64,000 nt of DNA from Thermothielavioides terrestris NRRL 8126 (GCF_000226115.1 NC_016457.1:3472001-3536000), one strand, 5' to 3'; counted from the first letter of the stretch, positions 44,588 to 56,207 are shown. Made by a program: numbers and translations. Notes: generated from the sequence alone by a model not told the origin.

Positions 44588-46227
44588 TCATCCACTTGCC
44601 TCAAGATCCTTCTTGCAGAGGTCACCGCGCGGATGGAAGGTGAGACAAGGCCCGTCATGCCGCGCCGTAAAGACGTCGTAGATCTGGAACTCGCCCGGCC
44701 TGTGCCTGCCGTCCCGCGCACCGGGCCTGCCCGCGCCCATCTCGCCCAGCGCGCCCGCCGCCGGCTCAAAGTCGAAGTAGTAGATGGTTTTGGCCAGCAC
44801 GAGGCTAGACTCGAGATAGGCCATGGACTTGCCCCCGCAGCCGCGCGGCCCGGTGGAGAAGGCCGCCAGGGCGTCGTGCGCCTTCCTGCAGGCCTCCTCG
44901 TTGCCGGGGACGCTCAGCCACCGCTCGGGCCGGAAGACGTAAGGGTCCGGGAAGTAGGCGTCGTTGTGGTGCAGCGCGTAGGGGCTGACGGCCACCAGGG
45001 TTCCGCGGGGAATCACGCATCCGTCGACGACGAAGGGCCTGCCGTCTCGGGGGTCCTGCTCTCGCCACAGGATGGAGGCGACCGGCGGCGACATGCGCAG
45101 GCTCTCCTCGAGGCAGGCCCGCAGGTACGCGCAGCTGGCGAGCTGCGGGCCGGCTTGGATGTCGCGGCCGCTGCTGAAGGTGGAGCGGATCTCGTCGGCC
45201 AGCTTTTTGTACGCGTCCGGGTTGCGGCTCAGGTAGAAGAAGGCGGCGCACATGAGCGTCGCCACCGTGTCTCCGCCGGCGGCCATGAAGAAGACGGCTT
45301 CGGTCCACATGGCGCCGCTGTTCAAGGTGTCGGGCTGGGCGTCTAGGGCATCGGCAATGAACGAGTAGAGGTCAGCCTGGGCTTTCCGATCCTGCCCCAT
45401 GCGCGTCTTGATCATGGTCTGCAGCAGTCGCCAGTACTTTTCTCTAGCCTCGTGCTGGAGGTAGTTGAGGAGTCTAGTGGGCTCTATCCGAGAGAGGAAG
45501 TACAGGTGATGGTAGATGTTGAAACGGTAGTGTGAGGTGCCCATCGCTTTAATGACGAAGCGATTGTCTGGCTGCGTCTGCATCTTGAGGTCGTAGCCGA
45601 AGGCCAGCCGCCCGACGATGTCCAGCGCCAGCTGCCGCGTCTTCTCCGTCATGTTCACAGCCTGCGGATTCGCGAGGATCTGTCCGAGATAGGTGTCGAT
45701 CTGCTGGAGCATGGTCGGCGCGAAGGCACGCAGGGAACGGTCCGAGAGGGCTTGACCGATAAGCTGGCGCTTCGCACGGTGCGCGTCCAGGTTACGCTCG
45801 GTCAGGAGGTTGGGCCTGAAGTCCTTGGATGTAGACTGGTACGTGTACGACTTGATGACCTGGTCGCTCTGGTAGATACTTCGGAAAGCCGTGACCGTGT
45901 TGAAGACCAGCCGGTCCGGCGCGAGCCGCACCACGGAGCCATACTTCTTGTGGTTATCTGCAACCTCGAGGTGAAGCCTCTTCCGGACGGCGTGGAAGCC
46001 CGCGTACCACGCCGTCAACTTGGCAAGGAGAGGACCAGGGTAGCCATGTAGCGGGTGCAGCAAAACTCGATAGCCGGCCACCACAAGAAGCTTTGCGGCA
46101 GATCCCGTCAGTCGCAGCGGCCAGCGGGTGGGCAGAGAGTTGATAGGTAGTTACCTACTCCGCAGAGGAAGAGAGAGCCAACGACGGACGTGGCCGCCCT
46201 GAGCGATTCCGACATCGATATCGTCAT
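44588..46227 (-). CDS. Cytochrome P450 monooxygenase
   Basis: A short first exon (46227-46159, 23 residues MTISMSES... GSLFLCG) joins a long second exon (46090-44588), total 523 residues. Donor GTAGGT, CTGAC branch site and AAG acceptor are in phase 0. The junction makes a membrane anchor (TSVVGSLFLCGLLVVAGYRVLL) followed by the hinge HPLHGYPGP. P450 landmarks are all present: I-helix MAAGGDTVATL, K-helix EESLR, FRPERW, and the heme loop FSTGPRGCGG with the Cys thiolate ligand. The enzyme should sit on the ER and oxidise a hydrophobic substrate with electrons from P450 reductase. The sequence resembles clan members used in secondary metabolism, but no synthase gene is nearby, so the substrate is open. 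Confidence 0.93.
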
Positions 46228-46832
46228 TGCGGCAACACCAAGCTCGGCTTGCAAGCGGGCTAGCTGTTGTGTTTTTTTGGGAGCAACGGAGCGCAGCGGC
46301 AAAACAGGTTGAACAATGCGGCCCGTTCTGTTCTTATTCGCAGCTCGCTTGACCACTCGATCACGATTTCCCCCCCGGTAATTATAGGGTGATAGGAGTA
46401 CTGTACACCATGTGCGGTTCTGCAACCTTGCTCAGCCACCCGGCTCGAATTAAGTGCCCTGCCTGCCACTCCAGTGGACTGTCCGAATCTACGGATTACA
46501 CAAAGAATCTTACTCCTCGGAATCTGAGGGTTGTCATTGGTAGAGCAAAAAAAGGCCCCCAACGGTTGGCTCGAGACGCAGGTTGGTGGGTGAGGGGGAG
46601 GGGGGCAACGGCATCGTCTATGGACTACGAGCGCCGGCACCAGTGTCAGCACTCCAGGAAGTAGATATTCCGCTGGTGGATGAATCGCCAAGCTGGCTGC
46701 TGGCGTGCCTGTGTAGAAGGTATAGTTGTGGCGGACTGGCAGACTCGTCGCGGCAGGTCGAGGGGTTGAAGGTCGGCTTGACCCGGGGCACTCTGGCCGC
46801 CGGCGCTGAGCGCGACAATGTCGGGACGCCGG

Positions 46833-46905
46833 CAAGCTCGGCAAGGGCCGTCACGAAATCGTACTCAGCCAGGTCGAGCTTCCACACCTCGACAACCTGC
46901 TCAGG
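46833..46905 (-). pseudogene. Possible short-chain dehydrogenase fragment
   Basis: The minus-strand frame reads QVVEVWKLDLAEYDFVTALAELA, very close to the VEVWxLDLASYDSVxAFAxRA block of fungal short-chain dehydrogenases. No Rossmann motif TGxxxGxG, no YxxxK and no other family text is found around it. It may be a relic or a chance match. Confidence 0.3.
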
Positions 46906-48542
46906 TCCGCATCCGTGCGCCTCAGTACACCGGGTTGCTTCTCGGCGACCTGCATGAGGAGGAAGTGCCTAAAATGCACTCTCTGGAGTGCAGAGGGAAG
47001 ACGGGAGCAGGTAACACGAAAGCTGAAGCCCGCCGGTTCCGAATTGCCAGCGTCGGCAGGCACCTGGCGGACGGGTTGCTTCCTAGCCCTGAGTGGTTCG
47101 CGCTGTGCCCGGTTTGTTGGGGGCGAAATCAAATGAGTCGTTGGATGGCAATGATGCCGGCAGTTTAGCGCCAACATCATCATCATCATCATCAACAACA
47201 ACGACTAAAATTGATGCCGGCCACCCACCGGTCAACGAACCGTCAACTTTCCCTCATAACCACTTATCTACGGCACAGTGCGGGAATAACCATTTCCGTT
47301 TGCGAAGACGGGGTAGGTTGGTTGTGTGCTAGTGTGGCCCAACCTGGAGATAATCCGTCTTTTGTGTTCTGTTCATATGTACCTAGTATAGTCACAACTA
47401 GCCAATGGCCTTGCATGTTGTGTTGTTGTGATGATGGTACGGAGGTACATACACCCAACAACTACCTGGGTGGGCTGTCAGATATGCCGCATAATGGAAC
47501 AATACGTGGAAGTGCCTAGTCCACGTCCTACCAACTATCCCTCTATGCAGCTGACCCGGAAAGGGGGCCAGCGGCCCGCGAGGAGCACAGTCTTGCGCTC
47601 CGCCATAGACCGTTAGACAAAAGGCGAGCGAACTTGAGCATTGCTGGTTCCGACCCCGGGCCCCAGCGACCGATGCCAAGACGAGCGACAACCGAGCATA
47701 TAATTGCTGATCTGTTAGGCTGGTTCAATATCGCGGTTAGCAGAGTCAAGATATGTTTCTTAGTACCACGGTGGTTGTGTCGTAGGTGGCTCCTCATCCG
47801 GCACTCGGCCTTTGAATTGTGGGACCTTTGGAGCCAGCTTAATTGCGACTTCTTCTTTGCACTGGTCACCCAACACCGTGGTCTCGTTCCCGAGCTAGGC
47901 AGAGTCCGTCAGTGCGATTAAGCGATGGAGCAGATAGAGGTTCCCGTCACCAGAACGTGCAAAGTGTATGAGACAACTTCGGCCTGATTTCTCTCCCCAC
48001 TGTCTTCTCGCGACCTAGTAGTGCGGCTTTGGATCGTGAACTACCGTAAGTTATGCGATGTGTTGCTTGAAAGGCATGGCAAGTGTGCGCGCACGACACG
48101 TATATTCTGTCGTTGACGGCCGGAAACGGTTATAGTGAACCGCTCGGATCACCAGCGTCGATAGCCGGCATAGAGGTCGAGAAGAATTCAGGTGATGTGA
48201 AGGACAGCAGAGAGAATAGTAAAGGAGAGGTGATTGGCGCGGCTGGGGGAACGCAGGTCCCTCTCAATCGTGGTGTTACATCGAAGGCGGCATTGCCTAC
48301 CTATATTAGGCAGCTGGAACTATATACGATGGCAACAGTTGTAGCATCCGAAAGACCGTCATTTACGGACTCAATTTCCCCCGACCGAAAAGAGTCCGAG
48401 ACCCGGTTCCGGGAGAAAACCATCGGTATTAGAGGTGGAATATATTGATCCCCCGTGAGTGGTTTAATACAGTTGCTACCTACTGGCGGAATTTGAATGA
48501 TGCGAAACAGTGCAAGGGCAAATGGTCTCCCACCTATGTTGT

Positions 48543-48548
48543 TATATA
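48543..48548 (+). promoter_or_regulatory. TATA-like box of the GH54 gene
   Basis: TATATA (in TTATATACC), about 100 bp before the chosen ATG at 48648. Confidence 0.35.
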
Positions 48549-48647
48549 CCTCGCCCCCGCCTTCGACCAGGCGAGAATGTCAAGCCGAGAAAGCCACCGG
48601 ACTCGGCGCCCTCAGCCTCTGACAGTCCCCTGTCCAACCTGCTCGTC

Positions 48648-50279
48648 ATGTTCCCTCAGCCAAGCTGCAAAAGAGCCGGCGTGCTCGCCTTAGGCCTTTT
48701 GGCCACAAGTTTGGAGCTTGTTGCCGCAGGCCCTTGCGACATCTACGCCTCGGGGGGCACGCCGTGCGTCGCTGCGCACAGCACCACGCGCGCGCTGTAC
48801 AGCAACTACACCGGTCCGCTTTACCAGGTCAAGCGCGGATCCGACAGCAAGACGGCTGACATCTCGACGCTTGCCGCCGGCGGTGTCGCTGATGCCGCTG
48901 CTCAGGACTCGTTCTGCGCCAAGACGACCTGTCTCATCACCATTATCTACGACCAGTCCGGCCGCGGCAACCATCTCACGCAAGCTCCCCCCGGCGGCTT
49001 CAGGGGGCCCGCAGCTAATGGCTACGACAACCTGGCCAGCGCGACCGGCGCACCCGTCACGGTAAACGGCCAGAAGGCATACGGCGTCTTCGTTGCCCCT
49101 GGAACCGGCTACCGCAACAACAAGGCCAGCGGCACCGCCACGGGCGACGCCCCCGAGGGCATGTACGCGGTTGTGGACGGAACGCACTACAACAGCGCGT
49201 GCTGCTTCGACTACGGCAACGCCGAGACCAGCAGTCAGGACACCGGGAACGGCCACATGGAGGCCATCTATTTCGGCTCCAGCACCTACTGGGGCTCGGG
49301 CAACGGCAATGGCCCCTGGATCATGGCCGACCTCGAGAACGGCCTGTTCTCCGGAGGCAAGGCCGGCAAGAACACGAACGACCCTACGATCTCATACCGC
49401 TTCACGACCGCCATCGTCAAGGGGGAGCCCAACCAATGGGCAATCCGCGGCGCAGACGCCACGGCCGGCGGGCTCTCGACCTTCTACAGCGGCGCGCGCC
49501 CGGCCAACGGCTACAACCCGATGAAAAAGGAGGGCGCCATCATCCTCGGCATCGGCGGCGACAACAGCAACGGAGCGCAGGGGACCTTCTACGAAGGCGC
49601 CATGACCTCGGGCTATCCGTCCGACGCCACAGAAAACGCCGTGCAAGCCGACATCGTCGCAGCCAAGTACGCCACGTCATCCCAAGCCAGCAGCAAGGCC
49701 CTCGCCCCGGGTACCCTCATCTCCCTGCGCGCTGCCACCACCACCACCTCCTCCTCCTCCTCCTCCTCCTCCTCCGCCCCACAATACCTCACGCATAACA
49801 CCACCACCGCGGCCCTCACCCTGCAACCCATCCCCCTCACCACCCGCAGCCGCCGCACCGCGCCGCCCTCGTTCCAACACCAACAAGCAACCTGGAAAGT
49901 CCACCCGGCCCTCGGCACCGCCGCCGAAGCGGGGTGCATCTCGCTCGAATCGGCCGCCGCGCCGGGGACCTTCCTGCGGCACACCGGCGGCGGGGCCTTC
50001 ACGCTCGCGCTGCACCCGGACGACGGCACCAAGCAGTTCCGCGAGGACGCGACGTTTTGCGCGCTGGAGGGGGGACTGGGCGGCGGCGGTAGCGATGGTG
50101 ATGCTAGTGGTGGTGATGTCGTGGCGATCCGCTCGTGGAACTACCCGACGCGGTACCTGCGGCGGTATGGGGGTGGGGTGTATGCTGCGAGTAACGGGGA
50201 GGGGGGGAATGAGTTTGATGCGGCGGCGGGCTTTCATGAGGAGGTGAACTGGGTGGTGGAGACGGGGTTGGCGGCGTGA
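48648..50279 (+). CDS. abfB: Alpha-L-arabinofuranosidase B, GH54 with CBM42
   Basis: A single exon, 543 residues from the ATG at 48648. Earlier in-frame ATGs (48510) lack a signal peptide directly after them, whereas MFPQPSCKRAGVLALGLLATSLELVAAGPCDIYASGGTPCVAAHS is a secretion signal plus the GH54 N-terminus. Family text includes KTTCLITIIYDQSGRGNHL, SACCFDYGNAE (the Glu corresponds to the catalytic nucleophile of the A. kawachii enzyme) and GIGGDNSN (Asp acid/base). A Thr/Ser-rich linker (residues ~365-380) leads to the C-terminal CBM42, which binds arabinose side chains. The enzyme releases L-arabinose from arabinoxylan and arabinan outside the cell. A Gly/Asp-rich insertion (GGGLGGGGSDGDASGGD) lies within the CBM42 and is longer than I expect for the family. 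The xylanase lies downstream on the other strand. Confidence 0.93.
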   Translation: MFPQPSCKRAGVLALGLLATSLELVAAGPCDIYASGGTPCVAAHSTTRALYSNYTGPLYQVKRGSDSKTADISTLAAGGVADAAAQDSFCAKTTCLITIIYDQSGRGNHLTQAPPGGFRGPAANGYDNLASATGAPVTVNGQKAYGVFVAPGTGYRNNKASGTATGDAPEGMYAVVDGTHYNSACCFDYGNAETSSQDTGNGHMEAIYFGSSTYWGSGNGNGPWIMADLENGLFSGGKAGKNTNDPTISYRFTTAIVKGEPNQWAIRGADATAGGLSTFYSGARPANGYNPMKKEGAIILGIGGDNSNGAQGTFYEGAMTSGYPSDATENAVQADIVAAKYATSSQASSKALAPGTLISLRAATTTTSSSSSSSSSAPQYLTHNTTTAALTLQPIPLTTRSRRTAPPSFQHQQATWKVHPALGTAAEAGCISLESAAAPGTFLRHTGGGAFTLALHPDDGTKQFREDATFCALEGGLGGGGSDGDASGGDVVAIRSWNYPTRYLRRYGGGVYAASNGEGGNEFDAAAGFHEEVNWVVETGLAA

Positions 50280-50924
50280 GGTTGTTGGCTTCCAAGGGCG
50301 GATGTTAGAGGGGACTGGTTGGTTTACTTTGGGGGACAAAGGGGGGTGGCGATGATGGCTTGTGTTTTCTTTGCGTGTTGGCTGCTTGATGGACGAATCG
50401 GCGAGTATTTGCTCAGCGGGTTGGCGGGAGAGTTGGGGGTTCACACCCAAGTCGGCGAGTGTGAGCGGTAAGGCATCTGGACTCTCCCCCGTTTCTCTAC
50501 CTCAACCCTCTGAAGTGGATGCACTGAGGACGACGATGGAATAGCAGGACAGCCCAGCGGCCAGTTACACGTTGATATGCACCCCATGAATCAGCTTCGT
50601 GGTATCTGATCCGCTTGGCCCGCTGTGCCCAGGAGGTTATTACGGTCCTGAAGCATACCCAGGTAACTCCCACAGTTTGAGACATGCCGCATCCGCCCAA
50701 TCAAAGATGTGTGGGAATTTTATTGAAAAATATGTACGTAGCCGAGCCTTCTCCAAGGTACCTCAAGGAGGCATGGAGTCCAGCAAATCGGCGAGAAGAA
50801 GTACCAACCCCCCTCACATCACCCAAGCGTTCCCGCGACCCCGTTCCGCCACAGCCCCCACTGCCTGCCCCCTATATACATACGCCTCTCTCCACCGGAC
50901 TGCCAAGCTGTGCCGCTTAGTAAT
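50280..50924. other. Convergent intergenic region, GH54 to GH11
   Basis: 3' flanks of two convergent hydrolase genes. Nothing else was seen. Confidence 0.6.
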
Positions 50925-51879
50925 TTACTGCAGGCACTGCGAGTACCACTGGTTCTGGGCCTTGCAGGTGCCCTGGGAGCAGCAGGTCGGGCCGGTCCAG
51001 CCCTGGCCGCCGCACTGGCCCCAGAGCGCGGAGCAGGTGCCGGTGCTGCCGCCGCTGCCGCCGCTGCTGCCACCATTGCCGCCGCTGCTGCCACCATTGC
51101 CGCCGCCGCTGCCGCCAGTGCTGCCCGAGCCGCCGTTGTACACGGTCTGCTGGGCGGAGCCGCTGCCGCTCCAGCTCTCGACGGCGACGACCTGCAGGTT
51201 CATGGTGCCGAGGTTCATGCCGAGCTTCGCCCAGGCGTCGAAGTGGTTCTGCACCGTGACGGTGCCGCTCGTGCGCGGCGAGTCGCGGATCGAGATGTAC
51301 TGCCAGAACGTGTACAGGCCCGACCCGGCGATGGCCGGCTGGTTCACCTGCTGGTGCTTCCAGATGGTGTAGGTGCCGCCGTCGCTCTCCACCGTGCCCA
51401 TCTGCTGCCCGCCCACCGTGATGCCGTCGTTCACCTCCATGATGTAGTACTCCACCAGCGGGTTCGTGCTCCAGCCGTACACGCTGAGACTGCCCAGACC
51501 GCTGTTGACGGTGAAGGTGCCCGAGTGGGTGATGGGCCTGTTTGTTTGTTAGTCGTCAGCAAGTTCTCACAAAAGCGAGGTTGACGCCGCCAGCTTACTG
51601 GTTGCTGCCGGGGTTCCAGCCGACGCCGACAACAAAGTCCTGCTGGACATTGTAGTTCAGCGTGAAGCCGGTGCCCGTGGGGGTGAAGTTGACGGTGCCG
51701 CCAGTCTGGTAGTTCTGCGTGTAGCTCGGGTTGGAGCGCGCCGTCAGGTTGCCGATGCGGCGGGCCAGAGGATGATCAGGGTGCAGGACGAAGTTAGCCG
51801 CGCCGCGCTCGGCGGTGGGAGCCGCGAGGGTTGCCGCGGCGGCCGAAAGGCCAAGGACGATGTTCGAGAAGCCAACCAT
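50925..51879 (-). CDS. xyn11: Endo-1,4-beta-xylanase, GH11 with CBM1
   Basis: Two exons (51879-51599, 51537-50925) joined at NQ|PITHSG give 297 residues. The signal peptide ([19 protein letters not shown]) and a propeptide ending in a dibasic site (HPLARR) precede the beta-jelly-roll domain. The nucleophile Glu is in [11 protein letters not shown] and the acid/base Glu in [14 protein letters not shown] long Gly/Ser/Asn linker ([13 protein letters not shown] units) leads to a C-terminal CBM1 ([19 protein letters not shown]... YSQCLQ) that binds cellulose and brings the enzyme to the plant wall. It cuts the xylan backbone, working together with the two arabinofuranosidases nearby. A TATAAAAG box and an upstream GGCTAAA site fit induction by XlnR/XYR1 (inference). 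Confidence 0.96.
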
Positions 51880-51962
51880 CTTGATCGTTTCAGACAAGAA
51901 GAAGTGGGTTGTCGCAGTGGAGCTGGTGGGCGATCGCCGCCTGATCGTCGTCGACGCTCCCC

Positions 51963-51970
51963 CTTTTATA
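51963..51970 (-). promoter_or_regulatory. TATA box of the GH11 xylanase
   Basis: TATAAAAG on the minus strand, about 85-90 bp upstream of the ATG at 51879. Confidence 0.6.
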
Positions 51971-52271
51971 GTTTGTTAAGTCGCCGTCCTCCCTCCCTCG
52001 ATCAATCGCGACCTCCTCCTCTCTGCACGGACGACCTGAGCGGCCCAACGGCTGACCCTGGTTCCATCTCGGAGGTCTGCGGCTCCGCAACGAAGCCAAC
52101 CTTCCCCTTTTCCTGGTTCATGATGCTTTTCGTCGCCCGAGCTCCGGGTCTGAGCCACTCATGGCTAGCGGGGAGAGCCGAAGCTATACTCTATTGAGTC
52201 TCGGAGCCAAGGTTACCAAGGGCGGCCCCACTCCGGGGTGCATTGCTCAGTCCGCATGAACGGGCACTCAA

Positions 52272-52278
52272 TTTAGCC
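52272..52278 (-). promoter_or_regulatory. GGCTAAA, candidate XlnR/XYR1 site
   Basis: GGCTAAA on the minus strand ~395 bp before the xylanase ATG matches the consensus bound by xylanolytic activators in aspergilli and Trichoderma. A single site; function is inferred. Confidence 0.4.
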
Positions 52279-54113
52279 TGATTTTATGCGGCTACAGGCC
52301 CCTTTTCATGGTGGTATGGGACATATTTGCTAAATTCCTCGTTGGAAACGTAGGATCCATACGACCTCGCGGGAACCCGGTTTTGACGACGGGGTTACCG
52401 GTAACGCTAGACCACAGCACGGTCGTGCTCGATGCTTGATTTATCTTGGCTTCGCGTCCGAACACTACCTAGGTAGTGAACACAATCTGGTACGCTCGGC
52501 CCTCCCTTCTGGAGCATTGTGCCGGCCAGCTTCTTCAAGCTCATTCCGACAGGCGATGCCGGTAAAAGGGGGCGAGGCGAACCGGTGACGGGAATAACTT
52601 CCGGGAAGCTCGAGATGATCCCCCGTTGGACGGGGCTTCGACTAGATAACGTACAGTATTTTACACCTCAAGCACCACGTTCTGGACTGTTAGGAAGCAC
52701 GCTGCTACTGTGCAGTAGGTATCTGGAGCAGCCTGTGTATGTAGGTAGTGTACATACGCAGTCTTGGCCGGCACTGTCTTCCAAAATAGAAGTGTTCTGG
52801 AAGTTCTGTGTGCCGGGTCGGCCCACCCATCGATCTACACTACCTACTTACCTAGGTAGTGAACAACGCATCATCTTGGCTCACGTCCATGTACACTACA
52901 TACCATGCCTTAGTCGGCCCACTCTTTTCACTGCGCCAACTCTTCTCTCCTTCTGATGTGCCAGACTTGCGCTCCGCATACTCGGCCGCGTCAGTGCCTT
53001 CGTCATGGCAAGAACTGACTTACTTCCACCATCACAGCAGTCAGTTCAAGTAAGTGACGGGTAGCGAAGCATGCGATAGTTGTTGTGGCCCCCACGCAGG
53101 TGGCGGTGTGCCCGGGGGGACTGTCTCGGCTCAACGGCTGCATGAAAGCGGACCGTCATACCGTGTCATCCATCAGACCGATGGTCAGTTTGTCGCGCGG
53201 CCCGGAATGAGAACAGCTGGGGAGGATGCAGCAGTCGGCCGGCGGCCTCGCCTCCGGTGCCTCATCTGATTCTCCTAAGTTCTGAGTTTCCTGTTCTCAT
53301 AACCTGAAAGCAGGGCTCGGCTAACTGACTGAACTCGTTACGCATCCCAATCGGTCATCAAACGTTGGTCCTCCCGCAGTCAGATGGTGGAGAGACTCGT
53401 GCCACGTGTTCGAGGCCCGGTGTGTCTTGTCCCACCGCCACCGGGGCCTCAGGAGGATGTTCCGGAGCTCGCGAGATATTTCGGCTCATGCCCTTCTCTG
53501 GATCTTCTGCCTTCTCACTTCATCTATCACTGGACAGTGCGGATAGCTGCGCTGGCCTGCTCTCTTGTCACTTGGACAAGCCGTGGGTGTCGTTGAAGAT
53601 GTTAAAGAGCAATGATATTCCGTTTCACTAGCTGGATCCTTGACTTTCACGGATATGCCTGGCCAGTATAAACTCGCCTCATGGACTGTTTGGTCGAGAT
53701 AACGCTAGTTGAAGACTGCCACCAGCCTCCGACACACATGCTTTAACGTCGACCATCACTGTGGAGAAAAGGCAGCCACGTTATCACCGTCTCAGCGACG
53801 AGCAGCGAGAGGTAAACGGCATTGACTACAGCAGTGAGCAAACAACTACGACGGTTGGTCAAGTCATCCGATTCAGGATGCGAATCGGTTTTAATTAGCA
53901 TGTGCCAATCTAGAGCTAAGGAGCAAGGCCCAGAAGCCTCAGGGCATCTGACTCGTCCGGATACTAGCCACACCACGGTGTTTCGTACTAAGGAGATTCT
54001 TAGGAGAATCCGAGGGTAAGCATCGACATCGGCTAGGTGCTTGCTTTTCGAAGACAATGGGGGTTGCCGCAGCCGGTCCTGCTGAGATTATCCTAGGGAA
54101 GTTTATCCTGAGA

Positions 54114-54615
54114 CTAGCCAGGTAGTTCCAGGTCATCTTCCACTGAGGAAAACCCGGAAACTGGAAAATGGTCTTAGCAGTTAATGATAAGGTCGGCGAT
54201 GAGAGCTCACTGGACTATCGACCCTGTGAAATTGGAGCGCTTACCTGCGGAATGGTCGCCGCCGAACGCTGTAATCCGGTGCACGATCGCGCTTGCACGG
54301 GCGCCATCACAGTTTTCCCAGCGAATAGCCAAAGATACATAGCCACACAGCGCAATGATAGCCGTCGAGGGGTCCGAGGTTTGGAGCCAGTGGTAGCCAG
54401 CTAGACTCAGCAACAAGTTAGTGGTGCATGTATAACTGACAGGTATGATGGGATCTGTAACGTTGCTCACAGTAACATAGGTCGTTGGCTTCTTTCTAGC
54501 GTTGGAGAGCCACTGGGATAAAGAACAATTTACTCGAGGGAGAACTGCGAAGTACCTAGAAAAGTGACATTACCTCTGTTCTTCTAATCCAGAGCGCAAC
54601 ATCCCTGGATGACAT
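54114..54615 (-). CDS. Candidate small spliced gene, unknown function
   Basis: Exons 54615-54574, 54512-54245 and 54160-54114 join in phase to 118 residues (MSSRDVALWIRRTE|WLSNARKKPTTY... to VEDDLELPG). The donors are GTAATG and GTAAGC, and the acceptors CCCAG and TTTTCCAG; the second intron has a good CTAAG branch-like site, while the first intron has none that is clear. The middle exon carries two hydrophobic stretches (VSYTCTTNLLLSLAGYHWL and TAIIALCGYVSLAIRW), possibly membrane helices. No family is recognised. Codon use is less GC-biased than in the confident genes. It may instead be a decayed gene, since another hydrophobic minus-strand frame at 53743-54057 could be part of it. Confidence 0.35.
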
Positions 54616-54838
54616 AAATACCGCCGAACAATCTCTGACACACCAAATCTGTACTGAACCTTGTTAACAAGATATTGAACTCAAATACAGCCCACAAAGT
54701 TGATAAAACACTAAAAGCTCAGGTTATTTTCAGATATGGTAGCTCTCTCTTTTCCGATTAGATAGGGTTAGGGTTACTCATACCAGTGTTCCAGGTTGGC
54801 ATTGGGGTGTCTGCTTCCCAAGGGCGGAAGGAACAGCA

Positions 54839-54986
54839 GGGATTCTCCGCTGCCTCTGTTCTTCCAGAACAAACAGAGGGCGGCGAGAATCCCCCCTCCC
54901 TTCCCCCAACCCTTTCCACTGCGCCCTCGAATCGGTGATTTTGTGACCCTCTGTTCTAGAACAACAAAGGCAGTGGAATATCCCCA
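54839..54986. repeat. Hairpin repeat with second partial copy
   Basis: GGGATTCTCCGCTGCCTCTG and the bases after it (54839-54863) are followed within three bases by a near-complementary arm (54866-54893), giving a ~25-bp stem. A related, partly decayed copy starts at CTCTGTTCTAGAACAACAAA (about 54949-54986). The spacer strings CCACTGCGCCCTCG and CCACTTCGCCCTCG also recur, so a ~95-bp unit is probably duplicated. Confidence 0.7.
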
Positions 54987-56207
54987 CTTTCCCACTTCGC
55001 CCTCGGGTACCGCCACGTGTTTACCCCCTCACAACTGCATGTCCACGCTACAGGTCCAAACAAGGAACTGGCAGTGGATCAGTTCGTCGCGGGGCCCAGC
55101 CCAGGGGAGTAACACCCGTTCAGAGCCGGAAACACAAGCAGCTCAGCTCGGCCTCAAACATTTGCGTTTAGTTGGTCTCACATTGCTTCTCGCATTGCTT
55201 CACACCTACCCTACAGTAAGAGATCGCAATTAGAAGACTATGAGATGCCGGAAAAGGCCGAATCCGATCGGGCAGAGCTACGAGCGATTCTCAACGATCT
55301 AGATGGCTCCGCACGCCACGCTACGATTCAAGTTGGCAGGGCCGAGCGGGGTTTGGCGCCCGCTGTCCCAGGCAGGCTGGCACTTTGGAATCAATCACCC
55401 GAGAGCTGGAGGTATCTACACCGGAGACCGTGGAATGGCAGCAAGCCTGCCTAGCCCCTGGTGCTAGGACGAAGAACTTGGAACTTGGTAGGTTGAGCCC
55501 CCAAAGAGACCATGGTGGTAGACGGATGACCGGGAGGGTTGTTCTGCGGCTGAGTCAGCATGGCGTATTATATCCGTCTCCCAACGAGGGTGGCCGAGTC
55601 TAGGTAGACATGCATGCATCACAACCCCCCACACATACCCTGGACGCAGTGCCAGTACGCCGGTGCCTTCCAGCTGCTTCGCTGTTGTGCTGTTCGCCCA
55701 TCCTGCAGACTGGAAACAATGCTCTCTGATCGCGCACGCCATGCCCGCACGGGACCTAACTCATGGCGGTGGGGTCGCATGTGCCTCTCCGGAGGAGCCC
55801 GGGCCTCACGCAGGAGCGTACTGCGCAAGCACTCCAGGCAAGCGGGGAAAGCCAACAGATCCAGCAACCCCCACTCCGCCGCACCCAGCAGAGGCCACAG
55901 GTCGACAGTCGATAAAGCGCAGCACCACCGCGTCTTGCGGCTGACATCCAATTGTTCGCTGCAATCATCCAGGCAATCCAGGCGGGGTGTAATCCGGTTT
56001 GCGACCCGGTTGTCGGATTCGACGGTTTTTGCTGCATCCTGATCCTTCGAAGACGGCGGAATTCCGGCGACTCCGCCTTCCTTGTCAGCTTACCTCTCCT
56101 CCCATCCTTCATCCTTCTAAAGCCGCAGAATACGCCGCCCACACAGGTCCCGTTGTTGCTTTGCATCCATCTTCGGCCTCAACTCCACCTCTCCCACCAT
56201 CAGGACC

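Larger units (their letters stand above)
46228..48647. other. Intergenic region
   Basis: About 2.4 kb between divergent genes. It includes a possible dehydrogenase fragment (46833-46905), an imperfect CAT/CAA trinucleotide run near 47173-47207 and the arabinofuranosidase promoter. No intact gene was recognised. Confidence 0.5.
51880..56207. other. Long intergenic region, GH11 to GST
   Basis: The longest stretch without a confident gene (4.3 kb). It holds the xylanase promoter, a candidate small spliced gene (54114-54615), a hairpin repeat (54839-54986), a short TAGGGTTAGGGTTA string at 54763-54776 and the GST promoter. Composition is less GC-rich than around the coding genes. Confidence 0.5.

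Noticed and set aside
49677..50450. 257-codon minus-strand ORF with a poly-Gly run
   Set aside because: Antisense to the GH54 coding sequence; the Gly run mirrors the Ser-rich linker codons.
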